A stretch of 64,000 nt of DNA, from NCBI RefSeq assembly GCF_026262505.1, contig NC_067203.1:310001-374000 (forward strand). The letters run 5' to 3'. Shown here piece after piece: positions 47,298 through 57,637 of the stretch. How positions within the stretch are numbered: the stretch's first letter is position 1; every line of letters begins with the position of its first letter. The stretch is from Trichomonas vaginalis G3. Its lineage: Eukaryota > Parabasalia > Trichomonadida > Trichomonadidae. A program made the translations under genes and the position numbers. The notes below the pieces were generated by a model that was given only the letters and a program-made list of their open reading frames with translations, ran no database searches and was not told where the DNA came from.

Positions 47298-48641
47298 GAT
47301 GCAGTTGCACTCTCTACCTGGTCCTCTAAAGACCAAAAAGGTCCTGTTGATGAAAATGGAGAAGAAATCAAATACTTATTCATATTTCTTGGTATGCCCC
47401 TAAATTTTGATGCGCCAAATGTTATATTGCATGTTATAGAACATGCCAATGGGTTTGCAAGTGGAATTATCCATGAAATTGATGCAGCAATCGAAGAAAT
47501 ACGAAAGCACTTAAGAGTTAGAGTCATCATTACTGATGGAGATCCCGGATATGATAAGCATCAAGATGAATTTATTAATGAAATTTTGCAAGGTAATGAT
47601 CCCGAAGAAATATTTAAAAGAGCTACTGCTATCTTAAAGAAAGGAGATCAAGTTGTATGGATTAATGATCTCATACATATGTCAAAACTTGAACGTACCA
47701 GATTACTCGATGCAACACTTAAGCTTTTAGTTCATCCATCTGATCTGAATACAATTGTTGATGTTAACAAGATCAGAGATGCAATCGAATTAGGTGATGC
47801 TCTTAATGATACTTCACCTCTGGGAAGGATAAAAGATAAATATCCGATCACAATATTTTCAATTAGAGCTGTAAAGGCGCTTCTAGAAAAAAACTATTAT
47901 AATGAAGCATTATTCATAGCTCCACTTGCATTCTGGTATGAAAGCATACGAAATGAGGCATTTAATGCTGACACAAGATGTCAAATGATGTGGTTTGCAT
48001 ATCTGCTCTTGGGACATCATTGCATTCAAATGAGAGACCGTCACATTAAGACAAATCTTGGTGTTGTCAAAATAGACGGAAACATTTATCCGGTCTATTA
48101 TATGGGAACTTGGGAAGTTGTAAAGCATCTTACAACAACAATCATTTGTTTCCAATATTTTTTCAGTATTATTTCAACATTTTTCAATTTTTCTCATTTG
48201 ACAACCATGACGGAAGAACATTTGAATGGTTTACTTCGCGTCATGGCTCATTTTAAGTATGATTTGTCAACAACCGAAACATCTATTGCAGAATGTAATT
48301 TAACACTCAAAATTCATAAAAACTACGATATTGACTGGAAAACCCATTCACGTGACTATCAAGCTGGTATTCCATTTGAAGACATTTACACAATGCGTCA
48401 AGATTCACGTCAATATGAAATGTGCAAAGAATATGCATATGCCTTGTTATCCAAATGTGGATTTAGATATAATAGTAATTCCAGCGTTGATGTATTGCTT
48501 AGTTGGGTGAATGAAATTAATCAATTTCACTCAAAAATTTTAATGTCAACACATATAGTTAGTATACATATCTTCAGTATGGTGGCACTGCGCGCCATCT
48601 TACCCATTATATGTCAATCTGACACTTTACAAAACCACTAA
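47247..48641 (+). CDS. DDE transposase-like protein spanning both terminal repeats
   Basis: An intact frame of ~464 residues starts at an ATG inside the left terminal repeat and stops inside the right one. Candidate catalytic residues are D in ILTDAVALSTW (residue ~18), D in VIITDGDPGYDKHQDEF (~101-105) and E in TTMTEEHLNGLLRVMAHFKY. In transposases of this kind an N-terminal DNA-binding domain normally precedes the first Asp, but here the Asp comes within ~20 residues of the start. The element may therefore be an internally shortened copy whose frame was kept open. The codon pattern and the intact core argue for recent activity. The family could not be named. Confidence 0.65.
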   Translation: MGKEARSASVPMICILTDAVALSTWSSKDQKGPVDENGEEIKYLFIFLGMPLNFDAPNVILHVIEHANGFASGIIHEIDAAIEEIRKHLRVRVIITDGDPGYDKHQDEFINEILQGNDPEEIFKRATAILKKGDQVVWINDLIHMSKLERTRLLDATLKLLVHPSDLNTIVDVNKIRDAIELGDALNDTSPLGRIKDKYPITIFSIRAVKALLEKNYYNEALFIAPLAFWYESIRNEAFNADTRCQMMWFAYLLLGHHCIQMRDRHIKTNLGVVKIDGNIYPVYYMGTWEVVKHLTTTIICFQYFFSIISTFFNFSHLTTMTEEHLNGLLRVMAHFKYDLSTTETSIAECNLTLKIHKNYDIDWKTHSRDYQAGIPFEDIYTMRQDSRQYEMCKEYAYALLSKCGFRYNSNSSVDVLLSWVNEINQFHSKILMSTHIVSIHIFSMVALRAILPIICQSDTLQNH

Positions 48642-48654
48642 CGTATATTTTACA
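48557..48654 (-). repeat. Right terminal inverted repeat of the compact DDE element
   Basis: Complement of 47200..47297. It also encodes the last ~28 residues of the transposase-like frame. Confidence 0.8.
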
Positions 48655-48844
48655 TCGCATATGCAATATTTCTAATAACCTTAAACTATTTCTGCCACGT
48701 AAAGTATTTATCACATAAACCACCTCATCTCACCTCTCTGTACGTTATATATTGTGCGCAGGTCATTGCCCATGGCAACTCCCCGCGACACAATGCACGT
48801 GCATGAAAAAATAAACGTTCTCACTAACGTTCTCACTAACGTTC

Positions 48845-49165
48845 TCACTTACAAAAGTATTGCAACTCCTCCCATTGCTGTGCTTCACATAACAGCTCAT
48901 AATCTTCTGACTCACTTTCTTCTTCATATAGGCCAAAGTCGCTGTCATAATTAATGTTAGTAAGTTTTGACAAAGCTAATGAAACACGCTTACCGTTTGT
49001 ATCTACTGCTTGTATATATCTTCCATAATGCTCTTTATCATAAATGCTTAAACTAACTTTACCCTTTCTCCCTCGTATCTGATAGAATGTATTCTCACGC
49101 GGAACGAAGAACAAGTTCTTGAACTCATGACCGTTGTAGTTTGTTATCTCCATAGTTTTCGTCAT
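48845..49165 (-). CDS. Terminal small Polinton gene, P3 copy
   Basis: The start is the ATG at 49163-49165, giving MTKTMEITNYNGHEFKNLFF. It is nearly identical to 46743..47069 except in the acidic run (LYEEESESEDYELL). The downstream side has three AACGTTCTCACT direct repeats at ~48814..48850, which match AGTGAGAACGTT repeats after the P2 copy. It looks whole. Confidence 0.6.
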   Translation of the reverse strand: MTKTMEITNYNGHEFKNLFFVPRENTFYQIRGRKGKVSLSIYDKEHYGRYIQAVDTNGKRVSLALSKLTNINYDSDFGLYEEESESEDYELLCEAQQWEELQYFCK

Positions 49166-49242
49166 TGCATCCAAAATAAAAATTTTCAGTAAAAATAAAA
49201 CTAACGTTAAAAATTTCTCATAACATAAACGTTCTCATTGCT

Positions 49243-49479
49243 TTATAACTCTCTTCCTTTCTCCAACTCTTCTAACTTCTTCTTAAGTTTAGCAATGTTG
49301 TCCTCATGAAGTTTAATCTTCCTTAATATACCTTCTCTATCTAATGGTTGCTTTATCTTTCTAAACTGAACTCTACCATCCTTCATAGTATGAATGTAAA
49401 AACCTTCTGGAATAGTTCCTGATTTAATGTATTCTACCAAAAACTTTTGTTTCATTGCTTCAGTGACTTTAGTCGTCAT
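49243..49479 (-). CDS. Small coiled-coil protein related to 51599..52030
   Basis: The 78-residue protein has MTTKVTEAMKQKFLVEYIKS, then GTIPEGFYIHTMKDGRVQFR-KIK. The GFYIxTxKDGxVxxRK pattern is shared with the N-terminal domains of 51599..52030 (PFYYVSQSKDGKIYVRKRK) and 15263..15847. It ends in a coiled coil (EDNIAKLKKKLEELEKGREL). A multimerising virion or scaffold piece is plausible. It looks whole. Confidence 0.55.
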   Translation of the reverse strand: MTTKVTEAMKQKFLVEYIKSGTIPEGFYIHTMKDGRVQFRKIKQPLDREGILRKIKLHEDNIAKLKKKLEELEKGREL

Positions 49480-49527
49480 TTTACTCTAAATAAAATGTTC
49501 AAATAAAATAAAAATAACGTTATTTTT

Positions 49528-49968
49528 TCAGTAAGGAAACGCAGGAGTTTTACGATTTATTTGAGGAGTAGGTTCTGGTTTAAATGTTGGAGTCGGTTTA
49601 GGAGTTGACTTTTGAACAGGAGTTTGTACTTCCATAGGTTCAGGAGTCATTGAAGGTTTTGCTTGTGAAGGTGTTGGAGTTTGTTTAACTTCAGCTACTT
49701 CAGTATTATTTACAACATTTGCTTTATTTCTTTTCAACATCATAACTGCTCCTGCTGTAGCTAGCAAACCTAGTGGGAGACCATATCTTATATAAGGACT
49801 TGACCAAATGCTATTTTTGACAGGAGCTGGTGGAACACCTAACCTTGGTGAGACTGCTCTTTGCCATTGTGCAGCTCGTAAGAAATATTCAATAGGTGCT
49901 CCATAATCGTTTGGTAAAGTTTGTTTCATAGATGGTGAAGGTTCACGAGAGCTTGATGAAGAACTCAT
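49528..49968 (-). CDS. Membrane-anchored proline-rich virion-type protein
   Basis: The 146-residue protein has a Ser-rich N terminus, a conserved-looking central part (LPNDYGAPIEYFLRAAQWQR), one membrane span (~residues 67-83, YGLPLGLLATAGAVMML) and a long Thr/Pro/Lys-rich tail (STPKPTPTFKPEPTPQINRK). It lies just downstream of the capsid gene. Small membrane proteins in this position occur in membrane-containing relatives of Polintons, so an internal-membrane or entry role is possible but unproven. It looks whole. Confidence 0.6.
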   Translation of the reverse strand: MSSSSSSREPSPSMKQTLPNDYGAPIEYFLRAAQWQRAVSPRLGVPPAPVKNSIWSSPYIRYGLPLGLLATAGAVMMLKRNKANVVNNTEVAEVKQTPTPSQAKPSMTPEPMEVQTPVQKSTPKPTPTFKPEPTPQINRKTPAFPY

Positions 49969-49997
49969 TTATAAGCTTTAAAATAAATGTTCATCCT

Positions 49998-51571
49998 TTA
50001 TTCCTCACTGTCGTCCGTAGCTAAGTTATAGTCATCTAATCTTATTATGGGGATGCCATTAGCACGCACCTGAATGGCAAAGCAACAATCCCTCATAAAT
50101 CCAATAAGTGGCTTTGGTACGTTTTCAGTTGCTAGTTCAATAGGTCCTTTAACAGACAATTTGTATGTTATTGGAGCAGTAGATGTTTGACCTTGCTGGA
50201 AGCAAAAGTCCACTTCTGTTGGAAAACCACATAAGAAATGTGTGTTGTCATAGCTATCCCATTTATGTTCCACACTACCATCATCCACCAATGACCTCAT
50301 AACATCTTCATTAAATCCTATCATATCATTGTTTGTATTGCAAGCGTTCGCAACCATTTCATAAAATACAGGTCCATATGATTTTTCAGGTTCTGCAGGC
50401 ATATTTCCATAAGCTCCCATGGAAAGCTGAAGATATTTAAACTTAGGGTTCTCAAAATTAACATAATAGTTGTCTTTCTTTCTAAATAGTGCCCAAATAC
50501 TTTTAACATTAATAGGCGTATAAGCTGCTGTAAATGTTGCACTTGAACTATCTGTATTCTTTGAGAATGAACCGTCCATAGGAATCCAATCCATAACTTT
50601 AACAGGAAAACATAAAGCCTCGTTTGTATAATGTTCTACAAGTTCTGTATAAATGTTAGGGTCTAAAGAGAATGACTTTGGATGAATGAAACATTCATTA
50701 AAATCCATCTTTGTTCGAAATAGTTGCTGGGTTACAGTTGTAATAGTAACTGTTCCACTAGCTTCTACTGCCTTCGTTATCATAGTGAATGGTTCATTCC
50801 ATGGAACAAATTTATTTGTCGGTGGATTTGAATCTGAAGCAAATGCAACTTTAAGAGTTGGATTGAAAGCAATGATATCATTTACAGATATAGATGTGCA
50901 TTGTAAGGCGTCGCTACTGAACTTTACTTTAAGCTGAATGTTTCCTGCAAAAGCTGGAATAAATCGAATAGCTTCTAATGGAAGGAATCTTCTAACAGGA
51001 ATTCTTAAACGAAGCTTAAAATCAAATGATTTTCCTGCTGTAATTGGACCACTAACAATTTGTCCTGTTCTGCATGTTCCCGAATGACTCCATACATCTT
51101 CATGTCGAGTCTTTGAGAAAACATCTACTTTCTTTATTTGTTCGGTAGTTTGTGAGTTTGAAGTTATATATGCTTCTTCTCTTGCGTTGTCTTGAGAATA
51201 TACGATACGACCATTTGCAAGGATTTGATATCCAGCAACTGCATAGAAAGCGTCATCGAAACCAATCCAAAATCCTGGTGGGTTTGTTTTATTGGAACCT
51301 GAACCAATTTCTTTATCTACAATAAATTGACCTTCCATTTTATACGTAATGAATGTATTGTAAAGGTCCAACATATTTTCACCAGGAGGTGAGAGATTGA
51401 ATGTTACCCATGTGTTATCTTTAGCAGTTCCAGGTTGTGATGGAATCTTTGCGTCAGAATATTTTCTATTAGTGTCACCAATTTGAACTGCATTGTCTAT
51501 GATATCGAAATATGAGCGAATCTGATGAATATGCTCTGCTGGAGTAAATTCGTTTACTGTTCGTTCTGCAT
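49998..51571 (-). pseudogene. Polinton major capsid protein (double jelly-roll type), broken
   Basis: The main open part (458 residues) has GFWIGFDDAFYAVAGYQILA, a block KSFDFKLRLRIPVRRFLPLE-AIRFIPAFAGNIQLKVKFSS that parallels the P1 capsid, a central FHPKSFSLDPN-type strand and a C-terminal CGFPTEVDFCFQ. The size of ~500 residues, all-beta composition and location fit the double-jelly-roll capsid. It is broken near its start. Confidence 0.7.
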
Positions 51572-51598
51572 GTATTTACTTCAGATAAAAATATCTAT

Positions 51599-52030
51599 TT
51601 ACTTCATTATTCTCACTCTTCTTCTTGGCATTCGTGGTGGAAGTTGTTTCTTGACATTTTCAATGAACTGTACATTCTCTTTTGTCTCAACTTCTTTCAC
51701 TGGCGGGTCAGGATTCTTTGACTCGGTTTGTTTTTCAATGAAATTCACGAACTTTGCAATAAGCTCTTGGTTCGTTATTGAAAGTACATCTGGCTTCTTT
51801 TCTTCTGTTCTTTGTGGCTCAGTTTGAACAGAAGGTTTTATATGGGCTTCGTGGACTTCACCCTTGCCATGCACCTTAATGTTGTCGCTTTCTGCATTCG
51901 CTAATGGAACCTTTCTTTTTCTTACGTATATTTTACCATCTTTACTCTGACTTACGTAATAGAAAGGATGTTGTATTCCTCTTGCGTCATTTAATATAAT
52001 AGACTCTCGCTCTGATTTTGACAAGCTCAT
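51599..52030 (-). CDS. Virion-associated hypothetical protein, family of 15263..15847
   Basis: The 143-residue protein starts MSLSKSERESIILNDARGIQ and has PFYYVSQSKDGKIYVRKRKV, an acidic/polar linker, a helical part (TNQELIAKFVNFIEKQTESK) and a very basic C terminus (PPRMPRRRVRIMK). Both the N-terminal domain and the basic end correspond to 15263..15847. Such a basic tail could contact packaged DNA. It is divergent from 52076..52333 with a 45-bp spacer. It looks whole. Confidence 0.6.
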   Translation of the reverse strand: MSLSKSERESIILNDARGIQHPFYYVSQSKDGKIYVRKRKVPLANAESDNIKVHGKGEVHEAHIKPSVQTEPQRTEEKKPDVLSITNQELIAKFVNFIEKQTESKNPDPPVKEVETKENVQFIENVKKQLPPRMPRRRVRIMK

Positions 52031-52075
52031 TTTACATCGGTTAAAGTTTTAATTTTGTTTTTTATCTGCAGTCAA

Positions 52076-52333
52076 ATGACTCAGACAAGCCCTACGGACA
52101 AGACCCAAGGGGTCATAGATGTTGAAGCATTGAAGAAAGAAATTCGTGAGCAAATTTTATCCGAACTGAAGGAACAAAAACAAGAACAAAAGCCAGAGAG
52201 ACCAAAGAGAAAACTTAGTGAAAAACAACTTGCTGCATTAGCTGCTGGAAGACAAAAGAACCCACTGCTGGCGAAGAAAGCTAGAGAAGAAGCTGAAGCA
52301 AAAGCTAAAGAAGCTGAAGCAAAGAAAGAGTAA
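52076..52333 (+). CDS. Small charged coiled-coil protein
   Basis: The start is the ATG at 52076 (MTQTSPTDKTQGVIDVEALK). Almost the entire 85 residues are a predicted charged helix (EIREQILSELKEQKQEQKPE; KKAREEAEAKAKEAEAKKE) with a short basic QLAALAAGRQKNP segment. It could be a scaffold or DNA-condensing factor. No family is recognised. It looks whole and lies 24 bp before the penton-like gene. Confidence 0.55.
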   Translation: MTQTSPTDKTQGVIDVEALKKEIREQILSELKEQKQEQKPERPKRKLSEKQLAALAAGRQKNPLLAKKAREEAEAKAKEAEAKKE

Positions 52334-52357
52334 ATGGTTTATTTTTATCCGAATTAA

Positions 52358-53211
52358 ATGTATAGACAAATACCTTTATCTGTTGCGTTCAGTAGTGAAA
52401 ACCCTGACGTCAAAATAAAGGGGAACAGAGTAACGTTTAAGTTTCCAACAGACTGGATTGTGAACATAAATGAAGAGAAGTACATTGGCATAACATCTAT
52501 GTATATAACACGTGCTTTCAGAAAGGTTGACTTTATACTTCAAGTCGAGATAGAAAATGACGAACAGTCTTTAAGCGCCCAAAACATTCACATATACAAA
52601 TACTTTAAAGACGATACAACATTGCAACAATGTATGATTTCATTTAATGAGATGTTCGAGAAAAAGTTTAACATTGAAGTACAAACTTTACAGCCTTTAC
52701 GTGAGTTTCTTGCACAACTGAAAGAAGAAGGTAGTCAGCCACAACTTATAGACTTTCATTATGAATTTAATGAAAATGAAGATGGAACACATGACTGTCA
52801 GTTTGTTGTATTCTCACCATTCAATGAAGTCGCTAAAGAGAAAGAAAATCCATTACGTATAAGATTTCAAATCTCTGAACCAAGTGATGATTTCAAGAAT
52901 GTTTTCAATTATGATGCAATGCTTCCGAGGAAAAATGAATTTTCAAAGATTGTAACACCTGGCATTTGGGATAGAAAGCAAGCTATTTATATTCAAATAA
53001 GTAAGGAGTTGAAAATGAGTTCATTGGTCATACAAGAACTTCACCACTTCCTAACCCTAAATACTATAAATTAACTGGCTTCAATCGTGAGTTTTGGATA
53101 GACATGTTCTCCACTCATGACCATAACTGCCCAGTGTTCTTACCTCCAGACCATAAGGACTGTCTCTACATTGAAGCACAACTCTTAAACTCTACCATCG
53201 CAGTATTGTAA
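52358..53211 (+). pseudogene. Penton-like minor virion protein, broken
   Basis: It starts MYRQIPLSVAFSSENPDVKI. The block VTFKFPTDWIVNINEEKYIG-ITSMYITRAF corresponds to the RW...AIG..R block of 18620..19468. The centre is beta-rich, and the end has FWIDMFSTHDHNCPVFLPPD and LYIEAQLL, the FxxxFSxDxxxPVxLP...YLEL plan of the family. It is broken near the C terminus. Confidence 0.6.
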
Positions 53212-53221
53212 ATGACCTCAT

Positions 53222-53246
53222 GGGCTTCGCCCTTGCCGCTAGCGGC
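53222..53246. repeat. Double GC mini-hairpin (type E)
   Basis: GGGCTTCGCCC (53222..53232) and GCCGCTAGCGGC (53235..53246) lie between two convergent genes. ATGACCTCA occurs three times around them (53212..53300). Confidence 0.8.
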
Positions 53247-53267
53247 TTATTTTTATCACGAATGACC

Positions 53268-56200
53268 TCATTGCTGACAAAAATAAATGACCTCAGAACT
53301 TCTTCTTACGAATAAAGTTTTAGTCGTTATTGAGAAGTTAAACTTTTCAGCAAAGCAAGGTTGACATGACTTACATAAGTCGAATGCAATCTCTTGACCG
53401 TCATAAAGTGCTTTGTAAAGTTTCATTAAACTGAACTCAGAGTCTTTGTCATATGTTCCAACAGGTATGTGAATGTTCTTATCTTCATTGTAATAGCATT
53501 GTATAGCTTCAGGAAACATTTCATTTGCTGTTAAAGCAAGACGTCTTGTTTACACCTTTACAACGTGCATGAAATGCAACTTCATTTAAATCGTTAGTGA
53601 GTAAGTCTATGTAGGTCTTCTTTCCACAAAATATTGACTTGTATGCTAAACTTTGTTTTCCAGGTGTTATTTCTGCGAAGTCAGAATGAAATTGACCAAG
53701 GTTTTTCCTATAAGTTCGCGACCGTATCTCTTCTTAAACTCTGCTGCAAGCTTTGGTATGTCTTCATTGAAAATATGCATGCTATCACAGTCCTGGTAAA
53801 ATATTTGAAGTCCCATATCTTCAGCAGTACAGAATACTTCACACATTATTCTCTTCGACATAGACAGAATGTTAACACCAAGTGGACAGAAGTTAAAGTG
53901 TCTGCAAATGCTTTTCGTTAGCTTGAAAATAGTTTTATCTGAACCATCCAAACCTTCGAACTTCACTATATGGTTGTAGTTTCTGATGGCATATCTTATA
54001 GCATCTTTGTCATTTACTATGGTTATTTTTGACTCAATAGGAGATAGAATAGTTTTGCCATAAATACTGTTCAGAATGAGCTTTATATTTTCTTGCAAAG
54101 GATTTCCTTCTTTCTTATACTTTAACCTTAACTCAAACAACTTCTTTACTTCATCTCTTATTCTAATATCTCTGTTTCCATCGTAATAGTATCCTTGCAA
54201 CACTTCACATTTGACACCTTGATATTTTATGAGGTCTTGTAATGTTATATGGTCAACATACATTAAACAGCAAGTGTTTGAACTTCTGGGAACGTTAAGT
54301 TCTGGATTTAGTTCAGGGTCACAAACTATTAAAGGAAAGTGTCTATGTATTCCAATCTCTGTTATCTTAATGAGAACAAAGAAGCCAGACATAAACTTTT
54401 CACCAATGGGTTCCTTTTGGTCGTCATCGAATAAATGTCTCATGAGATACTCTGTGCTTAACATTTCTTTCTTCATAACCTTTGGAATACCTTCTAAAGT
54501 ATAAAGTCTTGCTATAGCTGATGGATATAATGAAACAGCGTCGAAGTCAGCAATGAGTTTCTTTTCGCTCTTTTGTTTCATGTTATCTGACAGCATACAT
54601 CTTCCACCTTGAATACAGCGTGAAATAAATTCTCTTGGTTTATTTGAGAGGTCATATAAATTTCCATTCGGGAAGTACACTCTGTTCTCAAATAATTTGT
54701 TAGCAATTGAACAAATACTAACGTAGTCATAAACGTTTAAATCAAATTCTTTCAATATGTCATTGCGGAACTTAACAAAACCTTCTCTTAAAATTCTTAC
54801 ATCTTGTTTGCAATAAAATGTGCTATATTTTTCTAAGTCGAAGTGGTTCTCATCTATTCTGCAACCTTTGATGGAATCTATGTTTTTCATGAATGTATCT
54901 GCATCCCGGATAAACTTACATGCTTCAGAAATGACACCAGTTCTGTTGTCATTTGCTAACAAAACACTGCTGTAGTAGTTGTATGGAAATACTTCTTTCG
55001 GTCCTGTTTGTAAGTTAAACATAGCAGGAAATAGTTTAAGCTTCTTATTTATAACACTGTAAGAGTCTTTTATAATAATTGCCCTTCCTTTATATAAGCC
55101 AGTTATTTGCATTGTTCGTGAACCTTTAATGATGGGAGTTCCTTTCACTTCTGTCATGTGTCTTAAGATGAAGTTTATATCATAACTGAGGTTATGGAAA
55201 TATATTAAACTCTTGTCAGGAAGTCGTTCCAAAAATTCTGTTGCACAGTTCTGACCCCAAATGCTTTCACTCACTGAACCATCTTCACTGTCATAACAGA
55301 TGTTAAAAGCTTTATGAAAGCCGTCTGTGCTACACTCAAAGTCAGCAAAGAAAACGTGCTCAGGAATGAACTTACTTAGCTTTATTTACTTCTTTTGACT
55401 CTGCTTTCTTCTTCAGTTGTACACAATACTTTGGAGCATATGTCAAATCTTTAAATGGTGCAAGGTTCTGTTTATATAAGTCAGTCGTATATGTGAAAAG
55501 TTCTCCATAAGAAATAGGTTCGAAATATTTGCACTCCCACAATGTTTTCATAACATCCCATAACGGTGTTGTTCTATCATAACGAACTACATATTTGTTC
55601 TCTCTCTTTGTATAAATCTTCATCTGTTTCTCAATGTTCATTCCACCACACTCCTTCAAGATTTCTCTGTAATTTCTGATGAAGTATGTTGTCATTGGTA
55701 ATCTTTCATTTAGCATGTAGTGGTCTTCAACAAGAAGTAAGTCAATAGTTCGAGCAGTTTCACATTCTTTTGGTATGTAGTGAATTATTCTGTTATCTTT
55801 GGAGTTGTCGAAAATAACCAATGGTAACATTAAATGCTATACCTGTTGCGTCAGAATTTCTTGTACTTTACTTTGAGGAAAGTCTCTAACACGAATGACT
55901 TCTCTCATGTGGTCAATAGTTTCTTCATTTACTCCAGCCTGAATGCAAGCATAAACGAAGCAGTTATCTTCTGTCATAAGTGCTGCAGTTCTTTTGTTCA
56001 GTTCATTGAAGATTTGGTAGCGCTCAAGATTTATAGGTAATGTGCAAAGATACTTCCAGAACTGACCGCTTCTCTTCTTATAAAACTTCTTTTCACCATT
56101 ATCTTTCCAAAAGCTTTCTATAAGTGCTGGGTTTCCTGTTTGCTTAAGAGCTTCCAAAATAGCTTTCTGGTCATTTGTCAGTGTGCTTTCATCTCTTATG

Positions 56201-57057
56201 GTCTCTTTTTTGGTTTGCCTTCTTTACATCTGACATCGTTAAGCCTTCATATTCTGTTAAATTACATCTTTATTTCGGTAAGATTCTTTATGTTTGTCAA
56301 GAAGAAGTCATAGTGCATTTCAACAATACCTGCAGCATTTGCTTCTATCTCTGATATAAAGTTCTCCTTCAAGAGCTGATGTAGTAATGTTCCAATATTA
56401 TTGAGGTTTAACGTAGAACATTCATACTTTCCACCAAGTTTATAACATACCATCCATCTCTGTTGTGAGTTTATTTTAATCTTCTCTAAGAGTCTCATGA
56501 AAACCTTACCGAATGTTTGTGTAAGTAGTCTCTGTTTGGTTCATCTAAAGCTTCGATGTTAAAGTCAATGAGTCTATTGCCTGTCTTAACATTCCTCTTC
56601 TCTATTCTCTTCATCTTTCTTTAACCATCTCTCACCTTCTTTTGGTTTGTCGTCAATGGAACGAAGGACATCGTTAGCTTGCGAACTTGTTCTATAGCGC
56701 TCTTAAACATCTCTCTTCTCTGTTGTTTCAGTGTGTCGTCTCTTTCTTCTTGTTTCACCAACGTTTGCATTTGTTATGTCAACATTTCTCTTCTTACTTC
56801 ATGAGGTACTGAACGTCTATGATATAAGTCAATAGCAACGTCATTTAAAGGAAATGCTCTTGCATGGACTTCGTCCTCGCCGCTTGCGGCTTTATGAACT
56901 CATGAATTCTATCATAACTTATTGCACCATTATAGTCTTTAATGAAGTCAGCGAGTGCTTTTTTGTTTGTTGCGTAATGCTTTGCAACATCTATGTTAGC
57001 TTCTGTAAGAAGTTGTTTTATTTCCGAGTGTTCTAACTTAGACAACTTCCGATACAT
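53268..57057 (-). pseudogene. Protein-primed DNA polymerase B, broken
   Basis: Recognisable family elements are an N-terminal SAP-like helix pair near 57057 (LEHSEIKQLLTEANIDVA), a segment ending CFVYACIQAGVNEETI (P1 has EPCILTCLRNSGLVTDE), the exonuclease region with YFHNLSYDINFILRHM, Pol A DFDAVSLYPSAI, Pol B LILNSIYGKT and Pol C YQDCDSMHIF. These are the landmarks of Polinton protein-primed PolB, which starts replication from a terminal protein. The central 535-residue portion is one long open frame. The N-terminal third is more decayed, and the whole is broken in several places. A type-E hairpin doublet lies within its N-terminal coding part at 56866..56890. Confidence 0.85.
56866..56890. 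repeat. Double GC mini-hairpin (type E) inside PolB N-terminal region
   Basis: GGACTTCGTCC (56866..56876) and GCCGCTTGCGGC (56879..56890) have the same spacing and order as 53222..53246, but with stem bases changed in pairs (GGGC/GCCC to GGAC/GTCC). The local translation is IKPQAARTKSMQEH. Confidence 0.75.
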
Positions 57058-57146
57058 CTTTAGTAGGAAATAAAAAAATTTCTTAGAAAAAAATTAGCTT
57101 AGATTTTTTAAGGCTAGTTTTAAAATATTTCGAACTTTTTATTATA

Positions 57147-57619
57147 ATGAAACACATGCAAGATTGCAAGTTCTTTTCATACAATGCTCTCGCTACTGCC
57201 ATCAAGAATGAGTTCAATAATGCTGCAAACGTTAATGTTATCTTTAACAAGAAGTTTGTGAAGAGATCTAAGTTCGGTCAGTATGTCAGACCATTAGCTA
57301 TCGTCATTGACCGCAAACGTTATACTTCACAAGAGTTAGCAGTAGTTTGAAACAAAAGAGTTTCTTCGTGAATGTCAAAGATACTCATTATACTGTTATA
57401 AAGAACTCTAACGTTGACTTCTTCAGTATTGCTATGAATCTTTCCGAACAGAAAGAATATAAGAAGGGTGAAACATCTGTGAAATATTATCCTTCATCTC
57501 TGAAGACAATAACGAACAAAGATGTCATACAGAAATTCTTACCAAAGGTTGAAGAAGCTTCTATTGACATTGACGAAGGAAGTGAAATAGTTGAAGAAAT
57601 AGACCCTGAAGCTATTTAA
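57147..57619 (+). pseudogene. Small replication-region Polinton protein, family of 5024..5443, broken
   Basis: It starts MKHMQDCKFFSYNALATAIK and includes KKFVKRSKFGQYVRPLAIVI, then beta-like segments (KDTHYTVIKNSNVDFFSIAM) and an acidic tail (EEASIDIDEGSEIVEEIDPE). The counterpart in P1 sits near the D5-like helicase. The acidic C-terminal tail is a feature of single-stranded-DNA-binding proteins, but no such fold is proven. It appears broken once. Confidence 0.55.
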
Positions 57620-57637
57620 GCAAAAATATATTTTTGT

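Larger units (their letters stand above)
47200..48654 (+). mobile_element. Compact 1.46-kb DDE DNA transposon at P2/P3 junction
   Basis: 98-bp imperfect terminal inverted repeats lie at 47200..47297 and 48557..48654, starting TGTAAAATATACGTTAG. One open frame covers almost the whole element. No target-site duplication is visible: left flank GTTTGTGT, right flank TCGCATAT. It sits between two inverted Polinton ends that carry the same small gene. The superfamily is unknown to me; the DDE pattern with a long insert before the Glu is compatible with a hAT/P/MULE-like fold. Confidence 0.75.
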
